The notes under the pieces: generated by a model
Seen by the model: only the letters and a program-made list of their open reading frames with translations
What the model was told of the DNA's origin: nothing
The model's database searches: none
Made by a program: the position numbers and the translations under genes
Part shown: in pieces, positions 1 through 7,421 of the stretch
Layout of the letters: each line of letters starts with the position of its first letter
How positions within the stretch are numbered: position 1 is the first letter of the stretch
DNA from: an uncultured Lachnospiraceae bacterium
Lineage (GTDB): Bacteria; Bacillota; Clostridia; Lachnospirales; Lachnospiraceae
Direction: 5' to 3'
DNA length: 13,259 nucleotides
Assembly (NCBI GenBank): GCA_902766655.1
Contig: CACXEL010000229.1
Location: 1 to 13,259, forward strand

Positions 1-557
1 ATCATGAGGGTGTAGGCCACGCCCAGCGCCGCTGCCTCCTGTCCCAGGTAAACGTAGGCCAGCACGGTGAATAGTGCCATGATGATTACGGACCCCAGAG
101 GCAGCCAGCCGGTCATGAGGACCACAAAGAGGCCTGCCAGGGCCGACGGGATGCCGGTGAAGGGATGGGCCAGGATGATGGCCGCTACGCCTACCGCTAC
201 GCCCTTTCCTCCTTTGAAGCGCTTCCAGAAGGGGAAGTTGTGGCCCAGGGTGGCGCCGGCGCCTGCCCAGAGGACCAGGAGGGGCCAGGTGAAGGCCGGA
301 TCTGCGGTCCGGGGTACATTTCCGGAGAGGAAAAGGTACCAGGATGCGAGCGCGGCCAGGACCAGCTTCACAATGTCGCCGGCCAGGACCAGGAGCCCCC
401 AGCGGACGCCCAGGTTGTGGGAAATGTTGGCCATACCGGGGTTGCCCGATCCGATCTCCGCCGGCGTCTTCTTCGCCACCGCTTTGGCGACGAACTCAGC
501 CGTCACGAAGTTGCCGAAGAGATAACCGATGGCCAGTGTGATCAATCTGGTATACAT
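1..557 (-). CDS. plsY: Acyl-phosphate:glycerol-3-phosphate acyltransferase PlsY (3' end outside window)
   Basis: Membrane enzyme that transfers an acyl group from acyl-phosphate to glycerol-3-phosphate, the first step of phospholipid synthesis in most Gram-positive bacteria. About 185 residues are in the window (family usually about 200-220), so only the C-terminus is missing. Family signatures are visible: GSGNPG at residues 36-41, followed by MAN (usually ATN); GHNFP at 105-109; and KGGKGVAV at 115-122, the glycine-rich phosphate-binding loop. Hydrophobic segments lie near residues 5-20, 52-77, 91-106, 122-150 and 153-172, as expected for a multi-pass protein. The ATG at 555-557 is preceded by AGGAGGAG (563-570). 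The stop of the upstream peptidase gene lies directly before this RBS, with only 13 nt between the two genes, so they form an operon. The motifs leave little doubt about the family. Confidence 0.93.
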   Translation of the reverse strand, partial: MYTRLITLAIGYLFGNFVTAEFVAKAVAKKTPAEIGSGNPGMANISHNLGVRWGLLVLAGDIVKLVLAALASWYLFLSGNVPRTADPAFTWPLLVLWAGAGATLGHNFPFWKRFKGGKGVAVGVAAIILAHPFTGIPSALAGLFVVLMTGWLPLGSVIIMALFTVLAYVYLGQEAAALGVAYTLM

Positions 558-570
558 ATGGTCTCCTCCT

Positions 571-2364
571 TCAGATGGAGCGTGTAGCCTCCTTCAGCCA
601 TTCGAGCGCTTCCCCTTCGAAGAAGGGAGCGAGCTTCCCGAAGACCAGGGCGTGGTAGCTGTTGAGCCGCTCGATGTCGCGGGGCTGCATCCAGGACGTG
701 TCGACGGCGTCCAGGTCGATGGGGGCCAGGGTCAGGGGCTCGAAGGCCAGCCAGCGGCCGTACTCGTTGGTCTCCCGCTCCACCGTGAGCAGGATCGTCT
801 CATGGCGGATGCCGTACCTGCCCTCGATGTAGACGCCGGGCTCGTCGGAGACCACCATGCCGGGCTCGAAGGGGGTGTCGGTCTGGCCGGGGCCGCATTT
901 CCAGCGGATGGACTGGGGGCCCTCATGGACATTCAGGATGTAGCCGATGCCGTGGCCTGTCCCGTGGTTGTAGTTGATGCCCAGGTCCCAGAGGGGCTGG
1001 CGGGCGCAGGCGTCCAGGAAAACGCCGCCGGTCCCGTAGAGGAAGCGGGCGTTGAGGAGGTTCAGGTTGGAAATGAGGGCCAGCGTGAAGTCCCGCTTCT
1101 CCTCATCGGTCAGGGGACCTGCCGCCATGGTGCGGGTCACGTCGGTCGTTCCGCCCATGTAGGTGCCGCCGGAATCCACCAGGAGGAAGCCGTGGTCACA
1201 TACGGTCGCGTTGGACTCTTCCGTGGCCGCATAGTGGGCCATGGCCGCGTTGGGGCCGTAGGCCGAGATGGTCGGGAAGGACAGCTCGATGAAGCCGGGC
1301 AGGGCCGCGCGCATGCCGTCGAGCTTCGCGGCCGCCGAGAGCTCCGTGATCTCCTCCCTGCCCACATGGGTCTTGAACCAGCGGATGAAATGGGTCAGGG
1401 CTGCGGAATCACGGAGGTAGACTTCGCGCATGTTGGCGATCTCCACCGGGTTCTTGCAGGCCTTCATGAGCTCAGTGGGGCTGGGCCTGTCGATGAGCTT
1501 CCCGCGTTCGCCGGCCAGTGACCAGAGGAGGGCGGACACACTCTTCCGCTCCGCCATGATGGGGGCGGCGACGGGAGCCGTCTTCAGGAAATCAGCTATG
1601 TCATTGTATTCGTGGAGGGTCAGGCCGAGCTTTTCGGCGCAGGCGTCGAACTCTTCCGTCCGCTCGGAGGCCTGGATGAAGAGATCGGCGGTGTCGAGGC
1701 CGATCACAGCGTAGGTGAGGGCTACCGGGTTGCAGCAGACGTCGTCACCGCGCATGTTGAAGAGCCAGCAGATATCGTCAAGTCTGGAGAGGAGCAGGGT
1801 CTCAGCGCCCGCGTCTCTCATCTTCTCTCTCACCTTGGCGAGCTTTTCCGAGGCGGAGGCGCCGGCCAGCTCGTCGGGGATCAGATAGACCGGATGGGAG
1901 GCCAGGGCCGGGCGGTCCTTCCAGATGGTCTCGGCGGGATCGAAGTCCATGCGGACGGAGGCGCCCTTCTTCTCCGCGATCTTTCTATAGCCCATGCCGG
2001 CGACGGCGCTCACGCAGCGGCCGTCGAAGGCCAGGACATCCCCCTCGGCCAGGTCGGCCTTCAGGAACTCCGTCACGGTGGGGACGCCGGGCTCGCCCAT
2101 CTTCATGAGCTCGATGCCGCTGCCGGCGAGCTCGGCGGCTGCGGAGATGAAGAAACGGCCGTCGGTCCAGAGCTTCGCGGCGCGGAGGCTCACGACCATG
2201 ACCACGTTGTCGCTGGTGCAGCCGGAGAAGAACTCGGTCACTTTGAAGAAGTCGCCGACGTACTCGGACATGTGGTAGTCGGAGGAGGTCATGAGGACGT
2301 GGGAAATGCCTTCATTTTCCATGAGGGCCTGAAGGCTTTGGATATTCTCAAAAGCTTTGTTCAT
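571..2364 (-). CDS. Xaa-Pro aminopeptidase (aminopeptidase P, M24 family, three-domain type)
   Basis: 597-residue metallopeptidase that removes an N-terminal residue preceding proline, probably in cytoplasmic peptide turnover, as no signal peptide is seen. The length fits the long eukaryote-like form (two creatinase-type N-domains at about 1-300, catalytic pita-bread domain at about 310-540, C-terminal extension at about 540-597) rather than the shorter E. coli PepP. The five metal ligands can be placed: Asp397 (LLVDSGG), Asp408 (TTDVTR), His471 (GTGHGIG), Glu508 (SDEPG) and Glu522 (IRHET). The spacings of 11 between the aspartates and 14 between the glutamates match the family. A second conserved His lies at 480 (NVHEGP). 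The ATG at 2362-2364 has an AAGGAG RBS. It is the first gene of an operon with plsY; the coupling to lipid synthesis has no obvious functional logic. The promoter lies about 50 bp upstream. Confidence 0.93.
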   Translation of the reverse strand: MNKAFENIQSLQALMENEGISHVLMTSSDYHMSEYVGDFFKVTEFFSGCTSDNVVMVVSLRAAKLWTDGRFFISAAAELAGSGIELMKMGEPGVPTVTEFLKADLAEGDVLAFDGRCVSAVAGMGYRKIAEKKGASVRMDFDPAETIWKDRPALASHPVYLIPDELAGASASEKLAKVREKMRDAGAETLLLSRLDDICWLFNMRGDDVCCNPVALTYAVIGLDTADLFIQASERTEEFDACAEKLGLTLHEYNDIADFLKTAPVAAPIMAERKSVSALLWSLAGERGKLIDRPSPTELMKACKNPVEIANMREVYLRDSAALTHFIRWFKTHVGREEITELSAAAKLDGMRAALPGFIELSFPTISAYGPNAAMAHYAATEESNATVCDHGFLLVDSGGTYMGGTTDVTRTMAAGPLTDEEKRDFTLALISNLNLLNARFLYGTGGVFLDACARQPLWDLGINYNHGTGHGIGYILNVHEGPQSIRWKCGPGQTDTPFEPGMVVSDEPGVYIEGRYGIRHETILLTVERETNEYGRWLAFEPLTLAPIDLDAVDTSWMQPRDIERLNSYHALVFGKLAPFFEGEALEWLKEATRSI

Positions 2365-2410
2365 AGGTATGTGCTCCTTGCGGTATTAGTGCCGTCTTAC
2401 CGGCCTTCCC

Positions 2411-2439
2411 ATCATACCACCATTCGGCCATTTTATAAA
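2411..2439 (-). promoter_or_regulatory. Sigma-A promoter of the peptidase-plsY operon
   Basis: On the minus strand, TTTATA (-35, 2434-2439) is followed after 17 bp by TATGAT (-10, 2411-2416). The -10 is preceded by TGG, giving an extended -10 of TGGTATGAT. The inferred transcript would start near 2404, with about 40 nt of leader. This is a pattern match, not a mapped start. Confidence 0.6.
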
Positions 2440-2475
2440 GAGACAGAATGATGGAGGGGTGATTTTTGACAGGAA

Positions 2476-2525
2476 GGGCGGCCCTTTTTTCTCAAAGATT
2501 TTGATATTGAGAAAAAGGGCCGCCC
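2476..2525 (-). terminator. Long inverted repeat, likely terminator of the glycoside hydrolase-like gene
   Basis: The arms 2476-2494 and 2508-2525 are complementary over 18 pairs, with one extra T. Each arm has a GC-rich outer block (GGGCGGCCC) and an A/T-rich inner block, around a loop of about 13 nt. It starts 13 nt after the stop of the hydrolase-like gene and precedes the next promoter, which fits transcription termination. No long U-run follows the hairpin on the minus strand; the U-run sits inside the stem. It is therefore an atypical intrinsic terminator, possibly usable in both directions. Confidence 0.6.
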
Positions 2526-2538
2526 CTGTTCGAAAAAA

Positions 2539-4116
2539 TCAATTCACTTTCGTGAGCCGGATGGCCATGTACTCGCGGGAAGGAAGGTCGATCCGGGATA
2601 CGCCGCTCATGATGCCGCGGTCCTCGATGGTCATGTTCCAGGTGTCGATGACTTCCACATGGAAGCGCTCGCCCTCGGGGAAGAACATGGTCCGGAAGGA
2701 AGGCCGGCCGAAGCCGAAGTAGTGGATCTCGAAGCTGCAGGAGCTGCCGGGCGCGGGCGTCGTGCCGTAGACCTGGTGCCGTTCCTCAGTGGAGGGGATT
2801 CCGACGGTCTCGTCGAAGATGCCCTCTCCCGCCTTCAGGTACTCGCAGGGCATATCCTTGAGGATCCTGAGCAGGAAGGCCAGTCTTGGCTCGCTCTCTC
2901 CCTTCAGGACACCGCCCTTGGCCCACCAGAGAACGTCATCCGGGTCCATGAAGGTGTCGCCGTGGCCCGCATGGCCTCCGCGGAGGAAGGCTTCCCAGAA
3001 GCGGCGGGTCAGCTCCTGCCCGGAAATGTTGCCCCAGCCCATGTCGATATTTCCCTCATAGGCGATCTCGTCCCAGACGACGGGCTTTTCGTACTTCTTC
3101 AGATGAAGATCGGTCTCCTCCACGTGCTTGTAGAGGTCGATCCGCTGCATGGAGCAGTGGGTGATCCAGGGGCGGGTGTAGTCATAGAAGCGGAGGCAGT
3201 TGTGGATGGAGAGCATGTGGCGGTAGGGGTCCCTGGCGCTCACGAGCTCGCCCAGCCCCTCCCACTCTTCCACCGTCTTGGTCATGATGTCGTATTCGTT
3301 GGCCATGGACCACCAGACGTTGCGGAAGGCGGCGTAGCGGGCCACACAGTATTTCAGGTAGAGGCGGTCGCATTCGTCCTTCATGTTGGCGAAGCCCCAG
3401 CGGTCGTAGTCGTAGAAGAAAATGAGATCCGCCTCGATGCCCAGGTCCCGGAGCTGCCCGATCCTCAGGTCGAACCTGCGAAAATGCTCCACATTGGGCG
3501 TATAGCAGTCGAAATCCGTGATGTCCCGGGCATAGTCTCCGCCGTAGTCTATCTTCATGGCCCGGGCCAGCCTCTCCGGATCCTGGCCGCGCCTGTTGCC
3601 GCGGACGAAGGGATAGGTGATGGGCTCGTTGAAATTGTAGAGGTAGTGCTTGGGCAGGAAGCTGAAGCGGATCTTGTTGAAGCAGGTGTGGGCCAGGGTG
3701 TCCAGGGTCTGCTCCTGCAGCTCCATGGTCTGGCAGACCCAGGCGTAGGCCGTCGTGCCGATGGAGTAATAGGGGGTTCCGTCCGCGTAGCGGAGGTGGA
3801 CCTTTTCGGTCACGCGGACCGGGCCGTGGTTATCCGCGGAGGCCGGGGCGGCCTCGAAAGCCCCTTCCAGGGGATCCGGGCCGGCAGCGGTCTCCCCGTT
3901 CATGAAGGAGCCAGTCACGCGGTAGGTGTACATGCCTTCATTTTCCGGCATGAAGCGGACTTTGTAGATGCCGTCTCCGTCGTAGAAGCCGTCGACATGC
4001 AGGGTGCCGGAGGGGCCGGTGAAGGAAGCCGTGATTTCGTAGTCGGTGAAAGGATTGCCCTCTGCGTGGCCGCGGAAGGTCAGTTCAATGTAGTCCCAAC
4101 GTTCGATTCTTCTCAT
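2539..4116 (-). CDS. Glycoside hydrolase-like protein with DUF5060, DUF4038-like barrel and DUF5605-like C-terminus
   Basis: 525-residue protein with the architecture of putative glycoside hydrolases of clan-A type. A beta-sandwich of DUF5060 type (about 1-95) is followed by a TIM-barrel-like region (about 105-430) and a C-terminal beta domain (about 445-525, DUF5605-like). Likely catalytic acids are Glu274 in MANEYD (acid/base at the end of strand 4) and Glu350 in VVWDE (nucleophile at the end of strand 7). Many aromatic residues line the barrel motifs (WWS, YDYDRW, DVLWW). There is no signal peptide, so it would act inside the cell on imported oligosaccharides or glycosides; the substrate cannot be read from sequence. 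The reading frame extends upstream to a TTG at 4149, but the ATG at 4114-4116 has the RBS (AAGAGGA at 4124-4130) and begins at the usual domain start, so I use it. It appears to be a single-gene unit between two terminators. Confidence 0.85.
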   Translation of the reverse strand: MRRIERWDYIELTFRGHAEGNPFTDYEITASFTGPSGTLHVDGFYDGDGIYKVRFMPENEGMYTYRVTGSFMNGETAAGPDPLEGAFEAAPASADNHGPVRVTEKVHLRYADGTPYYSIGTTAYAWVCQTMELQEQTLDTLAHTCFNKIRFSFLPKHYLYNFNEPITYPFVRGNRRGQDPERLARAMKIDYGGDYARDITDFDCYTPNVEHFRRFDLRIGQLRDLGIEADLIFFYDYDRWGFANMKDECDRLYLKYCVARYAAFRNVWWSMANEYDIMTKTVEEWEGLGELVSARDPYRHMLSIHNCLRFYDYTRPWITHCSMQRIDLYKHVEETDLHLKKYEKPVVWDEIAYEGNIDMGWGNISGQELTRRFWEAFLRGGHAGHGDTFMDPDDVLWWAKGGVLKGESEPRLAFLLRILKDMPCEYLKAGEGIFDETVGIPSTEERHQVYGTTPAPGSSCSFEIHYFGFGRPSFRTMFFPEGERFHVEVIDTWNMTIEDRGIMSGVSRIDLPSREYMAIRLTKVN

Positions 4117-4242
4117 GATCGTGTCCTCTTGTGCAAAATGAGTGTTCAACTATATTGAAACCTGCGGGCATGGAGCTTGTAAAGAACTAAATTAGCTAAA
4201 TTATGTATGGGTTCGCTCGGTCAGGTGACTGTCCAGCAAACG

Positions 4243-4274
4243 AAAAGAGCCTGTCCCGGTCAGGGGACAGGCTC
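4243..4274 (-). terminator. Intrinsic terminator of the HPr-dehydrogenase gene
   Basis: On the minus strand a perfect 11-bp stem (GAGCCTGTCCC with its complement; arms 4264-4274 and 4247-4257) with a 6-nt loop is followed by TTTT (4246-4243). It lies 19 nt after the stop codon of the gene at 4294. Confidence 0.88.
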
Positions 4275-4293
4275 GAAAAGGTGAATGGATGAA

Positions 4294-5592
4294 TTACTTG
4301 ACCTCGGCCGGGCCGTAGGGATTGCCCTCGTTGAAGTTGCGGGCATTCTCCATGGTGGTGGCGGCGATGGCCTGCAGGGCCTCGCGCGTGAAGAAGGCCT
4401 GGTGGGAGGTCAGGACCAGGTTGGGGAACATCTGGAGGCGGGCCGTGACGTCGTTGTTGAGGAAGGCGTCACTATGGTCCATGTAGACGTTGCTGTCCTC
4501 ACCCTCGTAGACGTCGAGGGCGACCGCGTGGAACTTGCCTTCCTTGAGGGCCTCGATCAGGGCCTCTGTGTCGATCAGGCCGCCGCGGGCCGTGTTGACC
4601 AGCATGGCGTGCTTCTTCATGATCGCGATGGTGTCGCGGTTGATCATGTGGTAGGTGCCGCCCTCTCCCATGATGAGCGGAGCATGCAGGGAGATGAGGT
4701 CAGCGCGGCGAAGGAGCTCTTCCTTGGTCACATAGGTCAGGAGGCCTTCGTCCACCAGGGACTGGTTGGGATAGGCGTCCCAGCCGATGACGGTCATGCC
4801 GTAGCCCTTGCAGATCCTGGCCATGCACTGGCCGATCTTGCCGGTGCCGATGATGCCGGCCACCTTGTTGTGGAGGTCGTAACCCAGGAGGCCCGAAAGG
4901 GCGAAGTTGTTGTATTTGACCTTGTAGGAGGCCTTGTGGAGCCTGCGGTTGGCTTCCTGAAGGATGGCCATGGCGTGCTCGGCGACCGCGTAGGGTGAGT
5001 AGGCCGGGACACGGAGGACCGTGATGCCGTATTCCTTGGCGGCGGTCAGGTCAACATTGTTGAAGCCCGCGCAGCGGAGAAGGATCAGACGGACGCCGCA
5101 GTCATGGAGGATCTCGATGACATCCCTGCCGCCCTCGTCATTGACGAAAATGCAGACCGCGTCGAAGCCCTTGGCCAGCTGGGCGCTTTCATTGGTCAGA
5201 CGGCTGGAATAATACTTGATCTCACAGTTGTAGGTGCCTTCCCCTTTGTCCTTTGCCAGCTCGCTGAAATACATCCTGTCGTAGTCCTTGGTGCCGAAGA
5301 ACGCGATTTTGAGGGGTTTTAATTCCTTTTTCCTGGTATGCTTTTCGTTGAGGAGGGCTATGATGGCATCCGCAGCGGCGTCTTCATCCGCGCCATCGAT
5401 GGTGAACTCGAGCTCAGCGCCCTTGCCGGCGTTCAGCTTGAGGATGGAGAGAACGCGCCTGGCATCAGCCTCGCGCTCACCGTAGGCGACGGTGACAGAG
5501 GACTTGAAGCTGTTGCAGGCCTGGGCAATCATGGCGGCGGGTCTTGCATGGAGACCCATGGCATTTTCTACAATGTGGTAAACTTTTCTCAA
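4294..5592 (-). CDS. HPr phosphocarrier domain fused to a D-lactate dehydrogenase-type 2-hydroxyacid dehydrogenase
   Basis: 432-residue two-domain protein. Residues 1-85 are a complete HPr-like domain: GLHARPAA at 13-20 places the phosphorylatable histidine exactly at position 15, and GKGAELEF at 56-63 matches the HPr core. The regulatory serine normally at 46 is Arg (DARRVLS, 43-49). A basic linker (HTRKKELK, 85-92) leads to a full NAD-dependent D-2-hydroxyacid dehydrogenase (about 93-432): nucleotide loop GTGKIG at 249-254, Asp272 after beta-2 favouring NAD, and catalytic Arg336 (NTARG), Glu363 (DVYEGE) and His397 (SHQAF). The closest family by eye is fermentative D-lactate dehydrogenase (pyruvate + NADH to D-lactate). 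The start is TTG at 5590-5592, with AAGGAG 8 nt upstream; no better start lies near and the HPr domain needs it. The gene has its own promoter, leader and terminator. I infer PEP/PTS-linked control of the dehydrogenase. A sequencing frameshift between two genes is unlikely, since the frame is continuous through the linker. Confidence 0.92.
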   Translation of the reverse strand: MRKVYHIVENAMGLHARPAAMIAQACNSFKSSVTVAYGEREADARRVLSILKLNAGKGAELEFTIDGADEDAAADAIIALLNEKHTRKKELKPLKIAFFGTKDYDRMYFSELAKDKGEGTYNCEIKYYSSRLTNESAQLAKGFDAVCIFVNDEGGRDVIEILHDCGVRLILLRCAGFNNVDLTAAKEYGITVLRVPAYSPYAVAEHAMAILQEANRRLHKASYKVKYNNFALSGLLGYDLHNKVAGIIGTGKIGQCMARICKGYGMTVIGWDAYPNQSLVDEGLLTYVTKEELLRRADLISLHAPLIMGEGGTYHMINRDTIAIMKKHAMLVNTARGGLIDTEALIEALKEGKFHAVALDVYEGEDSNVYMDHSDAFLNNDVTARLQMFPNLVLTSHQAFFTREALQAIAATTMENARNFNEGNPYGPAEVK

Positions 5593-5716
5593 GGATGACT
5601 CCTTCCTGAGCTTATGGTGGCACCGGAGATACAGAAGCCTTCTGCCTGAAGCTCATACATCCAGAAGGCTTTTGCGCCGTTGGGCGTCTCTACCCACGGA
5701 GTGATCTGATACAGGT
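5593..5716 (-). promoter_or_regulatory. Structured leader of the HPr-dehydrogenase gene
   Basis: About 118 nt of inferred 5' leader. It contains a perfect 10-bp hairpin (arms 5662-5671 and 5635-5644, loop 17 nt). The 3' arm is itself part of the near-palindrome CAGAAGGCTTCTG (5632-5644), so two alternative pairings compete. A 23-codon frame starting at the ATG 5658-5660 ends in a TGA (5589-5591) that overlaps the TTG start of the gene. No known riboswitch class was recognised; the regulatory role is inference. Confidence 0.4.
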
Positions 5717-5725
5717 ATCTTACCA
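5717..5725 (-). promoter_or_regulatory. Extended -10 promoter of the HPr-dehydrogenase gene
   Basis: The minus strand reads TGGTAAGAT, an extended -10 element. No good -35 is present at 17 bp. The predicted start lies near 5710. The remaining intergenic DNA, 5726-5840, is AT-rich in part and shows no further gene. Confidence 0.5.
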
Positions 5726-5840
5726 CATTTATTCCGGCAAGGGTAGCAAAATGCACATGTTCTTTGAAAAAACAGACATTAAATTTAAGCTACTTGCCAA
5801 GAACTGACCGTTTTTAACAGCTCCGGCAGGGCTTCCCGCT

Positions 5841-7421
5841 TCAACGGTCCAGAGACTTGCCGAACATGGGCCGGATGAGCGCTTCGAAGCTTCCCTGCGC
5901 CGTCCCGTCCAGGACCAGGATGCGGTCGCCTGGCCTCATGAGACGGACCAGGATATCTCCGAACCTGGTCTCGTCGGTCTCGAAACAGGCAGACCTGCGG
6001 TTCCTGGCCGCTTCCTCGCAGAGGATCTTGGTGTGGGTCCCGAGGCAGCACAGGAGGCCGATCCCGCAGTCCCCGATCTTTCCGGCCAGGGAGCGGTGGG
6101 CTTCCTCTCCCGCCCCGGGGATATCAGAGGTGATCACAAGGGTGCGGCGGTCTTCATTTTCCGGCTGGGAGACAAAGGTCCGGATGGCCTGCGCCATGGC
6201 ATCCTCCGTCACGGACGTCCGGTCGAAGAAAATATCGTAGCCCCAGCGGGAAATGAAGTCATCCTTATCTGCATGAAGGTCCGTGATGATCGGGATCCGG
6301 TCCTCCGTCTTCATGCGGATGAGAGCCAGGCATGCCTCGAAGTCCTCCTCGTCGTAGAAGGGATAGAGGCCGCGCACGGCAGGCACAATGGGGTTCATGA
6401 ACCGGCCCTCTGTATGCTTGAGGGGGATGAAGGCGTCCTCGCAGGTGATCTTCCCGTCAGCGTCCTTCCGGATCGTCATCCTCACGACGACGGAGGCGAG
6501 GTCATCCAGGATCCTGCCGGAAAGAAGATTGCTCACGGCGGTGGCCAGGGGGACCCTGCGGCCGTCCTGCGTCTCGTATTTCCAGTATTTACCGACCAGG
6601 CTCTTGCCGGTGCACACGACGTAATCCGCGCCGGCCTCGGCGGCTTTTCTGGCCGCGGCGGCGCGCTCCTTGCCCGTGAGATCCGTGTCGCCGGGCTCCC
6701 CGTTGATGTAGGTCAGGATGAAGTCGGCGCCGCGCTCCCGCATTGTCTCCACGTCAGCCTTCAGACTCTTGGGTTTGAACAGGCCGATCTGGACGTCGGC
6801 CCCCTTCTTGGAAATGAAACGGTCTACACCCATGCACTGAAGGGTGTAGTTCAGAAGGCCGATCCGGATGCCGCTTACTTCAAAGATCGGGCTTTTTTCT
6901 GCGCCGATCCCGCCGGGAACGATTCCGGCTCCGGTGATGTTGGAGAGCGTCCTGTCGATGCCCCCCGCGCCGACGTCGATCAGGTGGGGATTGGCGGCGG
7001 CCAGGCAGTCGATGCCCACCCTGCGGACGGCCGTGAGCAGCTCGGGACGCGCGTTCCAATAGTTCTCGTCCTCCACCATCTCGGAGGGGAGATACTCATC
7101 GGAGACAGCCGAGCACAGGGAGGCTATATTGAGATCCGAGTCCTCAAAGACCGGGCAGAGAAAGCGCACGCATGGAAAGAAGTCGCAGGTGTTGCCCGTG
7201 AGCCCCCAGGCACCGATGGTCGCGTTATAGCGGAACATGCCCCCGCAGGAAATGACAGCCGTTCCAGAGCCGCGCTCGATGGGACGACGGTAGATGCCGG
7301 TCTCCTCGTCAAGGACATAGGTGGGCCTGGACCGGTCTGAATCCCGGGCAATCCTGAGAAGCCTGGGCTTCAGCAGTTCGTAGGGGTAACGGGCAGGGGC
7401 CGAAGCCATTTGATCTGACAT
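5841..7421 (-). CDS. CapA-type domain fused to a MurF-like C-terminal domain
   Basis: 526-residue protein. Residues about 50-340 follow the outline of CapA/PgsA poly-gamma-glutamate synthesis proteins (metallophosphoesterase-like fold): ANPHLIDVGAGGIDRTL at 143-159, GAGIVPGGIGAEKSP at 164-178, GIRIGLLNYT at 184-193, and a terminal segment of the type normally ending in SLGNF, here AVSNLLSG (295-302). The usual HWG-E-Y and G-H-PH histidine motifs are not found; TYINGEPGD (237-245) and CTGKSLVGK (270-278) occupy those places. Residues about 390-526 resemble the MurF C-terminal domain: FFDRTSVTEDAMAQAI at 398-413 (like the Asp-x-x-Asn-Ala-Asn helix start), RTLVITSDI-GAGEEAH at 426-442 (like VLGDMLELG--S--H), an LG-T segment, then PGDRILVLDG (497-506) and SFEALI. 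The MurF ATP-binding centre is absent. No signal peptide. The ATG at 7419-7421 has AAGGAG 8 nt upstream; the frame is open a further 72 codons, but into the promoter. Role inferred: cell-envelope polymer or peptide ligation. Confidence 0.8.
   Translation of the reverse strand: MSDQMASAPARYPYELLKPRLLRIARDSDRSRPTYVLDEETGIYRRPIERGSGTAVISCGGMFRYNATIGAWGLTGNTCDFFPCVRFLCPVFEDSDLNIASLCSAVSDEYLPSEMVEDENYWNARPELLTAVRRVGIDCLAAANPHLIDVGAGGIDRTLSNITGAGIVPGGIGAEKSPIFEVSGIRIGLLNYTLQCMGVDRFISKKGADVQIGLFKPKSLKADVETMRERGADFILTYINGEPGDTDLTGKERAAAARKAAEAGADYVVCTGKSLVGKYWKYETQDGRRVPLATAVSNLLSGRILDDLASVVVRMTIRKDADGKITCEDAFIPLKHTEGRFMNPIVPAVRGLYPFYDEEDFEACLALIRMKTEDRIPIITDLHADKDDFISRWGYDIFFDRTSVTEDAMAQAIRTFVSQPENEDRRTLVITSDIPGAGEEAHRSLAGKIGDCGIGLLCCLGTHTKILCEEAARNRRSACFETDETRFGDILVRLMRPGDRILVLDGTAQGSFEALIRPMFGKSLDR

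Noticed and set aside
529..1521. Long plus-strand frame opposite the peptidase gene
   Set aside because: It is the complement shadow of a clearly conserved gene in GC-rich DNA, with low-complexity Gly/Val/Ala-rich translation and no family motif. The same holds for the long plus-strand frames at 2659-4158, 6033-7340 and 10650-11684.
4117..4149. TTG start for the glycoside hydrolase-like protein, 11 codons upstream
   Set aside because: There is no RBS for the TTG, while the internal ATG has AAGAGGA at good spacing and starts at the usual domain boundary.
5661..5789. Upstream part of the open frame in front of the HPr-dehydrogenase as a real gene
   Set aside because: Its reading has no recognisable domain, no convincing start with an RBS, and contains the promoter of the next gene. 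A gene remnant cannot be excluded.
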